Shown piece after piece: positions 18,054 to 27,847 of a stretch of DNA of 64,000 bases (within the stretch, counting starts at the first letter, position 1; every line of letters begins with the position of its first letter). The notes under the pieces are model-generated. The model searched no databases, was not told the origin of the DNA, and saw only the letters and a program-made list of their open reading frames with translations. The position numbers and the translations under genes were made by a program. The stretch covers positions 60,010-124,009 of the forward strand of contig JAILGE010000010.1 of assembly GCA_024697065.1 (NCBI GenBank), given 5' to 3'. The DNA is from Lachnospiraceae bacterium (GTDB lineage: Bacteria > Bacillota > Clostridia > Lachnospirales > Lachnospiraceae).

Positions 18054-19536
18054 TAAGAAGAACAAAGAAGTTAAATTCGAGAATATGGCTCACGATCAGG
18101 CCCCTGATATCAAGGAACTTGAAGCTTCTCTTGATTTCCTGAAGAATAAGCCTGCCGAAAATGAATCAGAGCATAAAGAGGCTGTTAAGGAATCTCAAAA
18201 CGAAGCTTCAAATGATACTTCAAATGAAGCTTCAAATCAAACTTCAAATGAAACTTCAATAAAGGCGACGATAGAGGCTGACAAAGACGCTCCAAATGAA
18301 GCTCCGATAGAAGCTCCGATAAAAGCTCCGACAGAAGCTCCAATCGAAGTTAATACAGAAGCTGCAAATGATGCTCATACAGATTCTCATATTGAAGCTC
18401 CGGATGAAATTTCTAATGATATTTCTAATGAAGCTTCTAATGTAGTTTCTGATGCGGCTCCCGCAGAATCTTCTGCAGGAGAAATCCGGGAAGAGAATAA
18501 AGAAGATCATAAGGATAATAATATAGGTGGTCAGGGTGTTCATCCGACTCCGGAAAACAGTACAGGCAGGCTTTCTGACAGTACAGCTGAAGAATCGGAT
18601 GGCTCGTATCATGAGCATGAGAATGTGGCGCATGACACAGGCGAAGTATCGGATGCCGTAAAGGAAGCCCAGGCTCTCATGGCTCAATACGAAGCCAAAA
18701 AAGCTTCAGGCGAATTAAAGATCGATGAGAGACGGAAATATGCGAGAAGCAGATTCTATCACATGTCCGCCAGTGAGCTCTCAAATCAGGCTATCATAGA
18801 TATTTCGGAGCTTGAGAAAAATAATGAGAAAGCTTCAGGGAATCCTGATGAAAAGGATCAGACGTCACAAACCGATTCACCCCAAACCGCTCCATCCCAA
18901 ATCGATAGATCCCGGATCGACGCATCCGTAACGGATAACGGATCAACGGTTACTGAAGAAGCCACCGGAGAAAAGGCAGAAGAGAATTCAGAAGTAAAGC
19001 CTGAAGAAAATTCAGAAGTAATGCCTAAAGAAAAATCAGAAGAAAAGTCTGAAGATAAGCTGGCAGATGATCCTGAAGAAACGAATAAATCTTCTTTACT
19101 TACAGAGATAAGGACTCCGGAAAATAAAGATGATAATGCTTCCGATAAAGTCCGGAAAATGGATTTCAGGAACAATGCACTTCTTCAAAGCGACCGTGAT
19201 ATTTCCGGAGATGAAGATAATGCCGGTGCAAAGGCTGATAAGAAAGATGCTCAGGATGATGCAGCGTCAGAAGATGCTGAAAAGCCCGGTAAAAAGGGTC
19301 CCTTTACAGGTGAGACCAAAATCGTAAAGGTTCCGCCCAGAGACATCATCAGCGAAGTGGAAGCCAAGATAAATACTTTATCAAAACTGGCCCCGCTCTC
19401 ACAGCTTAAGAATCCTCTTCCTCATCCGAAGAAACATATTTCCAGGAAGATGGATTTCGATCTGTTACCCAATATGGAACAGATGTGTTTTGATGTTGAA
19501 GATATGACAGATAAAGATTTCTTTGATATAGAGTAA
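18043..19536 (+). CDS. Acidic, largely disordered repeat-rich protein of unknown function
   Basis: 497 residues from ATG 18043, which has a GGGGGTGA ribosome site 5 bases upstream; an earlier ATG at 18019 lacks one. I do not recognise it. It begins MLFSKKNKEVKFENMAHDQA. Residues about 50-140 are degenerate four-residue repeats (NEAS, NETS, IEAP, NDIS). Residues about 205-255 hold a more ordered helical piece (VKEAQALMAQYEAKKASGEL, RKYARSRFYHMSASELSNQ). Then come Glu/Lys/Ser-rich repeats and a conserved-looking C-terminal end (KMDFDLLPNMEQMCFDVEDM). There is no signal peptide or membrane helix. It lies 3 bases before ftsK and overlaps the glycosyltransferase, so it may act with one of them at the membrane or septum. 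Confidence 0.68.
   Translation: MLFSKKNKEVKFENMAHDQAPDIKELEASLDFLKNKPAENESEHKEAVKESQNEASNDTSNEASNQTSNETSIKATIEADKDAPNEAPIEAPIKAPTEAPIEVNTEAANDAHTDSHIEAPDEISNDISNEASNVVSDAAPAESSAGEIREENKEDHKDNNIGGQGVHPTPENSTGRLSDSTAEESDGSYHEHENVAHDTGEVSDAVKEAQALMAQYEAKKASGELKIDERRKYARSRFYHMSASELSNQAIIDISELEKNNEKASGNPDEKDQTSQTDSPQTAPSQIDRSRIDASVTDNGSTVTEEATGEKAEENSEVKPEENSEVMPKEKSEEKSEDKLADDPEETNKSSLLTEIRTPENKDDNASDKVRKMDFRNNALLQSDRDISGDEDNAGAKADKKDAQDDAASEDAEKPGKKGPFTGETKIVKVPPRDIISEVEAKINTLSKLAPLSQLKNPLPHPKKHISRKMDFDLLPNMEQMCFDVEDMTDKDFFDIE
18202..18453 (+). repeat. Degenerate 12-bp in-frame tandem repeats
   Basis: Units of the type gaagcttcaaat (18202-18261), gaagctccgata (about 18288-18350) and gatatttctaat (about 18409-18453) repeat with a 12-base period. 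They encode four-residue repeats inside the acidic protein, so the tract can change length without a frameshift. Confidence 0.7.
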
Positions 19537-19539
19537 GAT

Positions 19540-22500
19540 ATGGCAGTACAGTCGGGAAGGAAGAGAAAGAGTCCTGCGAAGAGGACTTCAACTTCCGGAA
19601 AGAAAACAAACAGTAAAAGAAGAAAAAAGAAAAATGATTCCTACACCGCGACCATAATATGGCTGTGTGTTTTTCTTGTAATAATTTTATGCATGACAGG
19701 TATTATAGGCGGAGCGGTAGGACCTGCGCTGAAAAAGTTCTTTATGGGACTTTTCGGAGCAATGGCTTATATCATACCCATAGGCGGTCTTGCTTATATA
19801 GGATATACAAAGCTTGTGAACACCAAGCCTGTTTTGCCTGCTTTTAAGATCAGTGCCGGATCGGGTCTGGTCATTTTGGGAACGTTATTATCATTTTTTG
19901 CAAAGTTATCCTTTGCGGATCTGATGTTAATGACGGAAGGCAGATGGAAGGCTTTATATGAGGCCGGTGAAGGCGGCGGAGCCTTTTTCGGAATGATAGG
20001 TCTCCTTTTTTACAAGATATTCGGAAAGGGAGGTTCTATTGCGATCCTTATATTGTTATTGTTCGTATGTCTGGTTTTCATGCTCGGAGATAATATCTTC
20101 ATCATAGCCGATGCGATACGGACAAGGATCGAGTATTTCAGAGAAGGCGTAGAGAATTACGAAGGATTTACCGAAAGCGAAGAAGATAAAGAAGAACGCC
20201 ACGAAAGAAGAGAACGCCGCGAAAAGAGAAATCGTGAGATGTTCATGGATCGTATGGAACGACGCAAAGAACATGCAAGGATCCGTGAAGAAGAAAAAGC
20301 CGCATTACTTGAAAAGAAAAAAGCCGAGGCTGAACAGTCAGAGATTGCACGTAAAGAAGAAGCTGCGAAAAAAGAAGAAGCGGCAAGAACAGCTCACGAA
20401 GAAGAATTAAGAAAAAGAGAACAGGCGCAGGACGAAGCGATACTCTCGAGAAATTCAAAGAGAGATACTTCCGTCAGGAGGATACCCGCTTCCGCACAGT
20501 CTTCGACAGGGAGACTGGATGATCTGCATGAGATAACAGTGATCGCCGATCCCATAGGCTTATCCCAGGGAGCACTTTCGGTCTCACCTATAAGTGATTC
20601 CTTATCAGCCATAAGCAGTGTGTCCGGAAGAATGAAAGAGATCACTCCGGAGGGCGGCTTCAGCGAAGACGGTATAAATCCTGTGACCGCAAAGTCAGAT
20701 CAGCCGGGACTGAGATCGATGTCAGAGCTTTCTGCAAAACCTGACACTCCCGAAAAAGATATTTCGGAATTTTCCGGCTCTCAGCAGGTAATGTCTGAGA
20801 TACGTATCAATAAACAGGGGTACGGTACGGATGCTAACAGAGTTAAAGCTGTTGTAGGTGAAGCAGCAAAACCGGAGATCATAGAGACTGAGACCATCAA
20901 AGCCGAAGCCGTGGGAACAGATAAGTCCGGTATTGATACTTCAAAAAACGATATTGCAGATACTTCGGAAAGATCGGGAAAAACGACAGTATCAGAAACT
21001 GACAGCTCCGCAGGAGATGGTGAAGACAATAAGGGCGATATCATCCCTGAGGTTAAAGTATCCGGAGGCTCAAATGTTAAAGCCGCTGAAGCGGATACGG
21101 TTTCTGTCAGCTCTTCAGCTATTGACATTACCGGACTTGATAATATGCCTGCACCGGTTACGGAACGCACACATGCGGCACAAAAGGCTGCAAGTCCCGA
21201 AGAAAATAACGATCAGACGCCTGCACGTAAGAGGTCTGTGGATTATGAGAGACCGCCCGTTAATCTGCTCAAAGCCAATGAAAAGAGAAGCGGGGGTGAC
21301 TCCGATGAGAACCTGAAAAAGACTGCGCTCCTGCTTCAGGAGACCTTAAATGACTTTAAGGTGGAAGCTAAAGTTACGGATATCAGTCAGGGACCTTCGG
21401 TCACCAGATTCGAACTTCAGTTAAAGACCGGTACAAAGGTAAATAAGATAGTAAGCCTTAATGATGATCTGAAACTCTCTCTTGCTGCGCAGGATATCAG
21501 AATAGAAGCACCTATTCCGGGAAAGGCTGCGGTCGGTATAGAGATACCGAATAAGGAAAAGATACCGGTCCTCATGCGTGAACTCATTGATTCCGATGAA
21601 TTCCGTGCATCCAAGGCAAACCTCACTTATGTGCTTGGACGTGACATTACAGGCAAGACGATAGTATCCGATATAGCGAAGATGCCTCATCTTCTTATCG
21701 CGGGATCTACGGGATCAGGTAAATCGGTATTTATCAATACTTTGATAATGAGTCTTTTATATAAATCATCTCCGGATGATGTTAAGCTCATCATGATCGA
21801 CCCCAAGGTAGTAGAGCTTTCGGTATATAACGGAATACCGCACTTGCTCCTTCCTGTGGTATCGGATCCAAAGCAGGCTACGGCTGCACTTAACTGGGCG
21901 GTGGCTGAGATGATGAACAGATATAAGGCTTTCTCGGAACATACGGTTCGTGATATCAGAGGCTACAATGAGAAATCAAGAGCCAATCACGTTGAGAAGA
22001 TGCCGCAGATCGTTATCATAGTGGACGAGCTTGCCGACCTTATGATGGTTGCATCCAAAGATGTAGAAGCAGCTATATGCAGACTTGCACAGCTTGCCCG
22101 TGCTGCAGGAATTCATCTTGTAATAGCTACGCAGCGTCCGAGTGTAGACGTTATAACAGGACTTATAAAAGCAAATATGCCGAGCCGTATAGCATTTAAG
22201 GTTTCTTCCGGTGTAGACTCCAGGACGATACTGGATACTACAGGTGCTGAAAGACTGCTCGGTAACGGAGATATGCTGTTCCACCCTCAGAGCTTCAACA
22301 AGCCGCTTCGAGTTCAGGGCGCATTTGTTTCCGATGACGAGGTAATGAAGGTAGTAGAGTTCCTGAAGAAGAATGCGGGAGCGGATGTATATGATAAGGA
22401 ACTGGCTGATCAGATCACTAAAATGAGCGGCTCAGGCGATCAGGGAGATGATTCTTCCGGCGGCGGTTCCATATCGGATGAATATGATACATATTTTGCG

Positions 22501-22710
22501 GATGCATGCAGATTTGTTGTTGAAAAGCAGAAAGCATCGAGCAGCATGCTCCAGCGTGTGTTCAAGATTGGATATAACCGTGCGGCGAGGATGGTGGACC
22601 AGATGGAAGGCGCGGGAGTAGTCGGACCTGAAGAAGGCAGCTCGCCCCGTAAAGTACTTATGGACAGCCTTCAATTGGATGAATTTCTTAAAAGCATTAA
22701 CCTGGGATGA
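19540..22710 (+). CDS. ftsK: DNA translocase FtsK/SpoIIIE
   Basis: 1056-residue motor that pumps chromosomal DNA through the closing division or sporulation septum. Four N-terminal membrane helices lie between about residues 38 and 190. A very long linker (about 210-600) starts with a Lys/Glu/Arg-rich coiled coil ([20 protein letters not shown]) and continues as disordered Ser/Ala/Glu sequence. The motor has its alpha domain near 600-690, Walker A GSTGSGKS at 722-729 and Walker [14 protein letters not shown] near 825. The C-terminal gamma winged helix (about 985-1050) shows [20 protein letters not shown], the DNA-orientation reader. It lies 3 bases after the disordered protein and is followed by fhs. 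Confidence 0.95.
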   Translation: MAVQSGRKRKSPAKRTSTSGKKTNSKRRKKKNDSYTATIIWLCVFLVIILCMTGIIGGAVGPALKKFFMGLFGAMAYIIPIGGLAYIGYTKLVNTKPVLPAFKISAGSGLVILGTLLSFFAKLSFADLMLMTEGRWKALYEAGEGGGAFFGMIGLLFYKIFGKGGSIAILILLLFVCLVFMLGDNIFIIADAIRTRIEYFREGVENYEGFTESEEDKEERHERRERREKRNREMFMDRMERRKEHARIREEEKAALLEKKKAEAEQSEIARKEEAAKKEEAARTAHEEELRKREQAQDEAILSRNSKRDTSVRRIPASAQSSTGRLDDLHEITVIADPIGLSQGALSVSPISDSLSAISSVSGRMKEITPEGGFSEDGINPVTAKSDQPGLRSMSELSAKPDTPEKDISEFSGSQQVMSEIRINKQGYGTDANRVKAVVGEAAKPEIIETETIKAEAVGTDKSGIDTSKNDIADTSERSGKTTVSETDSSAGDGEDNKGDIIPEVKVSGGSNVKAAEADTVSVSSSAIDITGLDNMPAPVTERTHAAQKAASPEENNDQTPARKRSVDYERPPVNLLKANEKRSGGDSDENLKKTALLLQETLNDFKVEAKVTDISQGPSVTRFELQLKTGTKVNKIVSLNDDLKLSLAAQDIRIEAPIPGKAAVGIEIPNKEKIPVLMRELIDSDEFRASKANLTYVLGRDITGKTIVSDIAKMPHLLIAGSTGSGKSVFINTLIMSLLYKSSPDDVKLIMIDPKVVELSVYNGIPHLLLPVVSDPKQATAALNWAVAEMMNRYKAFSEHTVRDIRGYNEKSRANHVEKMPQIVIIVDELADLMMVASKDVEAAICRLAQLARAAGIHLVIATQRPSVDVITGLIKANMPSRIAFKVSSGVDSRTILDTTGAERLLGNGDMLFHPQSFNKPLRVQGAFVSDDEVMKVVEFLKKNAGADVYDKELADQITKMSGSGDQGDDSSGGGSISDEYDTYFADACRFVVEKQKASSSMLQRVFKIGYNRAARMVDQMEGAGVVGPEEGSSPRKVLMDSLQLDEFLKSINLG

Positions 22711-22724
22711 TAAGGGAGGTCAAA

Positions 22725-24401
22725 ATGGGAAGTGCAAAATCAGATATCGAAATAGCGCAGGAAGCGGTGCTTGAGCCGATCACAAAAGTTGCAGCGAAGC
22801 TTGGGATAACAGATGATGAAGTTGAACAGTACGGAAAATATAAGGCAAAGATCTCGGATGATTGTCTGAAGCGTATTGCTGATAATAAGCCGGGAAAGCT
22901 TATACTTGTTACTGCGATCAATCCCACACCTGCCGGAGAGGGAAAGACCACTGTTTCCATCGGACTTGCCCAGGGTTTTGACAGACTTGGAAAGAAAGCC
23001 TGCCTTGCCCTCAGAGAGCCTTCACTGGGACCCTGTTTTGGCGTAAAGGGTGGAGCGGCCGGAGGCGGATATTCACAGGTTCTTCCCATGGAAGATATCA
23101 ATCTTCATTTTACGGGAGATTTTCATGCCATAACTGTTGCGAACAATCTGCTTGCAGCAATTATCGATAATCATATCCAGCAGGGAAATGAGCTCCGTAT
23201 CGATACCAGACAGATACTCTGGAAGAGGTGCATGGATGTTAATGACAGAACTCTCCGAAATGTTGTTGTGGGACTTGGCGCTAAGGGCGACGGATTTGTT
23301 CGCGAAGATCATTTTGTTATAACTGTTGCTTCCGAGATCATGGCTATTTTCTGTCTTGCAACCGATATGGATGATCTGAAGAAGCGATTGGCTTCCATAA
23401 TCGTTGCCTATGACCTTGACGGCAATCCTGTTACAGCAGGACAGCTTAAGGCTGTAGGAGCCATGGCGGCGCTTCTTAAGGATGCTATCCGTCCTAACCT
23501 CGTGCAGACGCTTGAACATACGCCTGCCATCATTCACGGCGGACCGTTTGCAAATATCGCTCACGGATGCAATTCCGTCATAGCTACAAAAGCTGCAATG
23601 AAGCTTGCCGATTATACCATTACGGAAGCCGGATTCGGTGCTGATCTCGGTGCTGAGAAATTCCTTGATATCAAGTGCAGAAAAGCAGGTATCCATCCTG
23701 ATGCAGTTGTTATCGTTGCTACCATAAGAGCTCTTAAATATAACGGAGGTGTAGCTAAGGCTGATCTCGGCGCAGAGAATGTCAAGGCTCTTGAAGTAGG
23801 TGCATCCAATCTGCTTAAGCATGTTGAGAACATAAAGTCTTACGGACTTCCCGTATGTGTTGCCATTAACAGATTTGTTTCGGATACAGAGACGGAGATA
23901 GCATGCCTTAAGTCCATTCTTGATAAGATCAATGTTCCTGTTGTACTTGCAGAAGTATGGGCCAAGGGTGGCGCCGGTGCTACAGAGCTCGCAGAGAAAG
24001 TAATGGAGCTTACAGAGCAGAAGAGTGACTTCAAGTTACTTTACCCTGATGAAATGGGGATAGCTGAGAAGATCGAGACCATTGCCAAAAAGATATACGG
24101 TGCGGGCAATGTCGAATTTACAGATGCCGCAAAGAAGCAGATAAGTAAGATCGAAAGTCTCGGATTTGGCAATCTTCCGGTTTGCATGGCTAAAACACAG
24201 TATTCACTTACGGATGATCAGAAGAAGCTTGGAAGACCGGAAGGCTTTACTTTCCATATCAGAGAAGTATATGTATCTGCAGGTGCCGGTTTTGTAGTGG
24301 CACTTTCCGGAACCATAATGACAATGCCCGGACTGCCTAAAACACCTGCTGCTTACAATATTGATGTTAATGACGATGGTATGATCACCGGTCTGTTCTG
24401 A
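22725..24401 (+). CDS. fhs: Formate-tetrahydrofolate ligase
   Basis: Joins formate to tetrahydrofolate with ATP to give 10-formyl-THF. The 558-residue product starts [19 protein letters not shown] at ATG 22725 behind AAGGGAGG; an ATG at 22707 lies inside the ftsK end and is less likely. The P-loop-like [17 protein letters not shown] is present, as are [20 protein letters not shown] and [20 protein letters not shown], the family's ligand-binding stretches. folD follows after 39 bases, and together they interconvert formate and methylene-THF. This is typical of clostridial one-carbon metabolism, either acetogenic or biosynthetic. Confidence 0.97.
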   Translation: MGSAKSDIEIAQEAVLEPITKVAAKLGITDDEVEQYGKYKAKISDDCLKRIADNKPGKLILVTAINPTPAGEGKTTVSIGLAQGFDRLGKKACLALREPSLGPCFGVKGGAAGGGYSQVLPMEDINLHFTGDFHAITVANNLLAAIIDNHIQQGNELRIDTRQILWKRCMDVNDRTLRNVVVGLGAKGDGFVREDHFVITVASEIMAIFCLATDMDDLKKRLASIIVAYDLDGNPVTAGQLKAVGAMAALLKDAIRPNLVQTLEHTPAIIHGGPFANIAHGCNSVIATKAAMKLADYTITEAGFGADLGAEKFLDIKCRKAGIHPDAVVIVATIRALKYNGGVAKADLGAENVKALEVGASNLLKHVENIKSYGLPVCVAINRFVSDTETEIACLKSILDKINVPVVLAEVWAKGGAGATELAEKVMELTEQKSDFKLLYPDEMGIAEKIETIAKKIYGAGNVEFTDAAKKQISKIESLGFGNLPVCMAKTQYSLTDDQKKLGRPEGFTFHIREVYVSAGAGFVVALSGTIMTMPGLPKTPAAYNIDVNDDGMITGLF

Positions 24402-24440
24402 TCGACCGGCTCAGGAATTAATTACAAGGAGATTATTTTC

Positions 24441-25280
24441 ATGGCAGAACTGATTGACGGAAAGAAGATATCAACGGATATCAAAGATGAGCTCAAAGCT
24501 GAAGTTCTTAAATTAAAAGAAGCAGGCAAAGAAGTTACTTTGGCTGTAATCCTTGTAGGAGACGATCCTGCTTCGGCAGTATACGTTAAGAACAAGAAGA
24601 AAGCCTGTGAATATATAGGCATAAAATCCCTTTCCTATGAACTTTCTGCTGATACAACAGAAGCTGAGCTTCTTGAACTTATTGAAAAACTGAATCAGGA
24701 CGATTCGGTAAACGGTATCCTTGTCCAGCTTCCGTTACCCCGTCAGATCGATGAAAAGAAAGTTATCCGTACGATCTCTCCGAAAAAGGATGTCGACGGT
24801 TTCCATCCCGAGAATGTGGGAGCATTGCTGATCGGTGAGCCCGGTTTTGTTTCATGCACACCTGCAGGTATCATAGAGCTTTTGAAGAGAAGCAATGTTG
24901 AGATCGAAGGCAAGGAATGTGTTGTGATAGGAAGAAGCAATATCGTGGGTAAACCCATGGGTGTTCTTCTCCTCAGGGAAAACGGAACCGTTACAATAGC
25001 TCATTCAAAAACAAAAGATCTTAAAGAAATCTGCAAGCGTGCGGATATCCTCGTAGCTGCGGTGGGAAAACCCAAAATGATCAACGCTGAATATATCAAA
25101 GAAGGCGCTGTTGTTATCGATGTGGGTATACACAGAATGGATAACGGTAAGCTGTGCGGTGATGTGGATTTTGATGATGTTGAAGCACATGTTTCAAAAA
25201 TAACACCGGTTCCCGGAGGGGTAGGACCGATGACTATTGCCATGCTTATGTATAACTGTATTGCTTCTGTCAGAGGGTAA
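24441..25280 (+). CDS. folD: Methylenetetrahydrofolate dehydrogenase / methenyltetrahydrofolate cyclohydrolase
   Basis: Bifunctional 279-residue enzyme converting 5,10-methylene-THF to 10-formyl-THF. The N-terminal catalytic domain carries SAVYVKNKKKACEYIGI with the conserved Tyr-x-x-x-Lys pair. The Rossmann domain carries VVIGRSNIVGKPMGVLLL, and VDIGIHRMDN-like and PVPGGVGPMTIAMLM signatures follow. An AAGGAG ribosome site precedes ATG 24441. It is placed directly after fhs, so the two steps are co-expressed. Confidence 0.96.
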   Translation: MAELIDGKKISTDIKDELKAEVLKLKEAGKEVTLAVILVGDDPASAVYVKNKKKACEYIGIKSLSYELSADTTEAELLELIEKLNQDDSVNGILVQLPLPRQIDEKKVIRTISPKKDVDGFHPENVGALLIGEPGFVSCTPAGIIELLKRSNVEIEGKECVVIGRSNIVGKPMGVLLLRENGTVTIAHSKTKDLKEICKRADILVAAVGKPKMINAEYIKEGAVVIDVGIHRMDNGKLCGDVDFDDVEAHVSKITPVPGGVGPMTIAMLMYNCIASVRG

Positions 25281-25287
25281 AAAGTAA

Positions 25288-27363
25288 ATGACCTGTCCAG
25301 TTTGCGGAGCTGAAGTCAAAGATAGTCTGTTACTGTGTCCACATTGCGGATACGAATTCAGATTCATCCCTGATTTTGAGCCTGAGATTGAAAATAAGAT
25401 AAATGATACTTTGTCAGGAATATCCATAGACGAAGAAGGCATGCCGGTGCTTTCCAGGGAAGAGATAGATGCCGGGTACTATTATGATCAGGATGGTACT
25501 CTTTTTTACGATGGTCCTTTATTCGATGCTGAGGGTTATCAGGTTGATAACGAAGACTATGAGGGCCCTCTTTTTGATGCCCTTGGAAAAAGGGTTGATA
25601 AGCCGGAATATGATGATATGCAATATGCTGATGAGCAGATAAACGCAGAAGAATATCCGGTTGAAGAAGGCTCTGAAATGGAAGCGGGATCACCGGAAGA
25701 TATTCCGTATGAAGATTCATATGAGGAACAGCCGGATCCTGCAGAGGACGGCTCAGACGGTCTTTATGTGGAAGATCTTGATGATGAATATGAAGAAGAG
25801 GAATACGGATCACAAAAGGGCGATACATCCGATTTTGGCAAGCGAGGTACTCTCGTGGATGATGATATCGATGAAGGCTCCGAAGATGATTATCCGGAAT
25901 TTGATGAAGAATACGACGGAGATTTTTACGAAGATGACGATGAACAGTATGATTATGATAATGACGATCTGTTCCATCAGCTTATCCTTGCGTTTAAGCA
26001 AAGTAAATACAAGAAAGTTCTTTTTGCAATACTCATTGCAATAGCTTTGGTGATCGCTGTTTTCGTATGGCGTATTTCCACCAATATCTACCGTAATAAT
26101 TCTTATGAATATCAGGCATCACTTGCTGAGGAAGCTTATGCGGCCGGGGATCTTACGGGTGCTATCCGGCACATGGAAAGAGCTCTGACTTTAAATTCCA
26201 AAGATGACGGTATGAAATTTAAGCTTACGGATTATTATTTCGCAGCATTTGATGATGAAAAGGCTCTTCTTACTTTGTGGGAGATCATTTACGAGAAGAA
26301 TACCAACAGCCAGAAGGCTTATCAGAAGATGATCGAATATTATGCCGCAAGAGAAGACTACGGAAAGATAGAAGAGATCCTCTCAGGCTGTGAAGATACG
26401 GCTGTTTTGGGACAGTTCCAGAATTATCTCGCAAATCCGCCCGAATTTTCGGTGGCTGCCGGTGAGTATGATGAAGTTCAGAATCTGAAGCTTTCATCCA
26501 ATTCGAACGGAAATATTTATTATACGCTTGACGGTACTTATCCCACTACCGCCTCAACTCTTTATACTTCGCCCATTACAATGGATCTTGGCTCATATGA
26601 GGTCAAGGCTATATTTGTTAACGATTACGGCGTTGAATCGGAGCTTGCCGATGCGGTTTACAGGATTTATATAAGAGTGCCGGATGCTCCCGAGATCTCT
26701 GTAGAGGATGGAGAATATACCGAACCCAAGTTTATTGAAACTGAGGCGCAACAGTTCTGTACGATCTATTACACAACAGATTCAACACCTCCTTCAATAG
26801 AAAACGGCATTCAGTATACAGGGCCCATACCTATGCCCATAGGTCACAGTCATTTTAATTTTGCATCTTTCTCTCAGGAGGGTGTGAGCAGTGAAATCAC
26901 TGAATGTGAATTTGATCTGAATATAGATTCGGAAGTTGATATTCAGCTTGCCATCAACAGCATAAAGCAATACAACATTAATCAGGGCAGGGCAGTGGAC
27001 CTTGAAGGACACCTTCCCGGAAACCTTACCCGTTATACCTACGTGGTTGATTCCGCCATCATGGAAGGCGATGAAGAAGACCAGTCTGTAAAGAAAAAAG
27101 AAAAGAAGATCTTTTATCTGGTGACTGAGAATACGGTCGATGTTATCGGTAATACAATGAAGACCGGCAATTATTATCTTATAGACTGTGCTGACGGTTC
27201 ATTATATAAATGCACCAGAACAGCCAAGGAAAGTGAAGAAGGTAAAGATGAGATACAGGTATATACCAGGGGGGAGCAGATCCCGCCTGAAGCATGCATG
27301 CCACCTGTAGTTTTCGATCCTTCATTCAATTTCACAGATCAGGAGCAGGGAGGGCCGCAATAA
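25288..27363 (+). CDS. Zinc-ribbon, single-pass membrane protein with chitobiase-type C-terminal domains
   Basis: 691 residues. The N-terminus is a zinc ribbon (MTCPVCGAEVKDSLLLCPHC, four Cys in CPxCG pairs). A strongly acidic low-complexity region (about 40-230, Asp/Glu/Tyr/Gly) follows, then one membrane helix (about 243-262, LFAILIAIALVIAVFVWRIS). Beyond it lie TPR-like helices (about 271-385) and two beta domains resembling the chitobiase/beta-hexosaminidase C-terminal fold (about 400-455, NGNIYYTLDGTYPTTAS; about 485-545, TIYYTTDSTPPS). A C-terminal beta-rich domain ends the protein. The layout implies a cytoplasmic zinc ribbon and an extracellular TPR/beta part. The gene overlaps the start of the next membrane protein by one base. 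Function unknown. Confidence 0.78.
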   Translation: MTCPVCGAEVKDSLLLCPHCGYEFRFIPDFEPEIENKINDTLSGISIDEEGMPVLSREEIDAGYYYDQDGTLFYDGPLFDAEGYQVDNEDYEGPLFDALGKRVDKPEYDDMQYADEQINAEEYPVEEGSEMEAGSPEDIPYEDSYEEQPDPAEDGSDGLYVEDLDDEYEEEEYGSQKGDTSDFGKRGTLVDDDIDEGSEDDYPEFDEEYDGDFYEDDDEQYDYDNDDLFHQLILAFKQSKYKKVLFAILIAIALVIAVFVWRISTNIYRNNSYEYQASLAEEAYAAGDLTGAIRHMERALTLNSKDDGMKFKLTDYYFAAFDDEKALLTLWEIIYEKNTNSQKAYQKMIEYYAAREDYGKIEEILSGCEDTAVLGQFQNYLANPPEFSVAAGEYDEVQNLKLSSNSNGNIYYTLDGTYPTTASTLYTSPITMDLGSYEVKAIFVNDYGVESELADAVYRIYIRVPDAPEISVEDGEYTEPKFIETEAQQFCTIYYTTDSTPPSIENGIQYTGPIPMPIGHSHFNFASFSQEGVSSEITECEFDLNIDSEVDIQLAINSIKQYNINQGRAVDLEGHLPGNLTRYTYVVDSAIMEGDEEDQSVKKKEKKIFYLVTENTVDVIGNTMKTGNYYLIDCADGSLYKCTRTAKESEEGKDEIQVYTRGEQIPPEACMPPVVFDPSFNFTDQEQGGPQ

Positions 27364-27845
27364 TGGGGTCATATCAGAATAAAAGCGAACGTGCAAAAGA
27401 TCAAAAAGCTTCGGCAATAATGCTTTTATTATTCGGCGGAGCCGGAATGATATTTGTATTGCTTTGGGCTTTCAATATACTTCCGATAAATGTTTCGATG
27501 TATAACAGATTTTTAAGCTGCGGTATTTTGGGAGCTTTCTTTCTGACAATACTCATATTCGGGTTTTTCTCCATTGCTTCCTATAACAGGTTAAAGGATT
27601 CCGCAAAGGAAGAGGGAAAGCTTGCGGATGAGATACAGGAATGGTACAGAAAGGAACTGACAGCCGATATGATCGATGCGGGGCTTTTCCCCACAGCCAT
27701 AGATGATGTTCCCGAGGAAGAGAGATATTTCAGACGCAGTGCCAAGATAAGAATGGTCATTGCGGGAAAATTTATGAATCTTAAGCCTGATTATATAGAA
27801 GAACTTACAGACAGGATATATGATGAGCTTTACGGAGATAACTGA
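27363..27845 (+). CDS. Small two-helix membrane protein of unknown function
   Basis: 160 residues from ATG 27363, which overlaps the preceding TAA by one base and has GGGAGGG 8 bases upstream; a longer reading from 27294 starts inside the previous gene and lacks a ribosome site. Two membrane helices (about 20-38, MLLLFGGAGMIFVLLWAF; about 50-72, GILGAFFLTILIFGFFSI) precede a cytoplasmic charged helical domain (about 75-160, ADEIQEWYRKELTADMID). I do not recognise the family. Tight coupling with the zinc-ribbon protein suggests they work together. Confidence 0.72.
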   Translation: MGSYQNKSERAKDQKASAIMLLLFGGAGMIFVLLWAFNILPINVSMYNRFLSCGILGAFFLTILIFGFFSIASYNRLKDSAKEEGKLADEIQEWYRKELTADMIDAGLFPTAIDDVPEEERYFRRSAKIRMVIAGKFMNLKPDYIEELTDRIYDELYGDN

Positions 27846-27847
27846 TA

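Noticed and set aside
18256..18687. Arg/Ile-rich minus-strand open frame over the tandem repeats
   Set aside because: It is the reverse reading of the 12-bp repeats, with RSFYRSFYRS-type output and no start signal.
22707..22724. Start of fhs at the ATG inside the ftsK end
   Set aside because: The ATG at 22725 has a proper ribosome site 5 bases upstream and gives the family's N-terminus.
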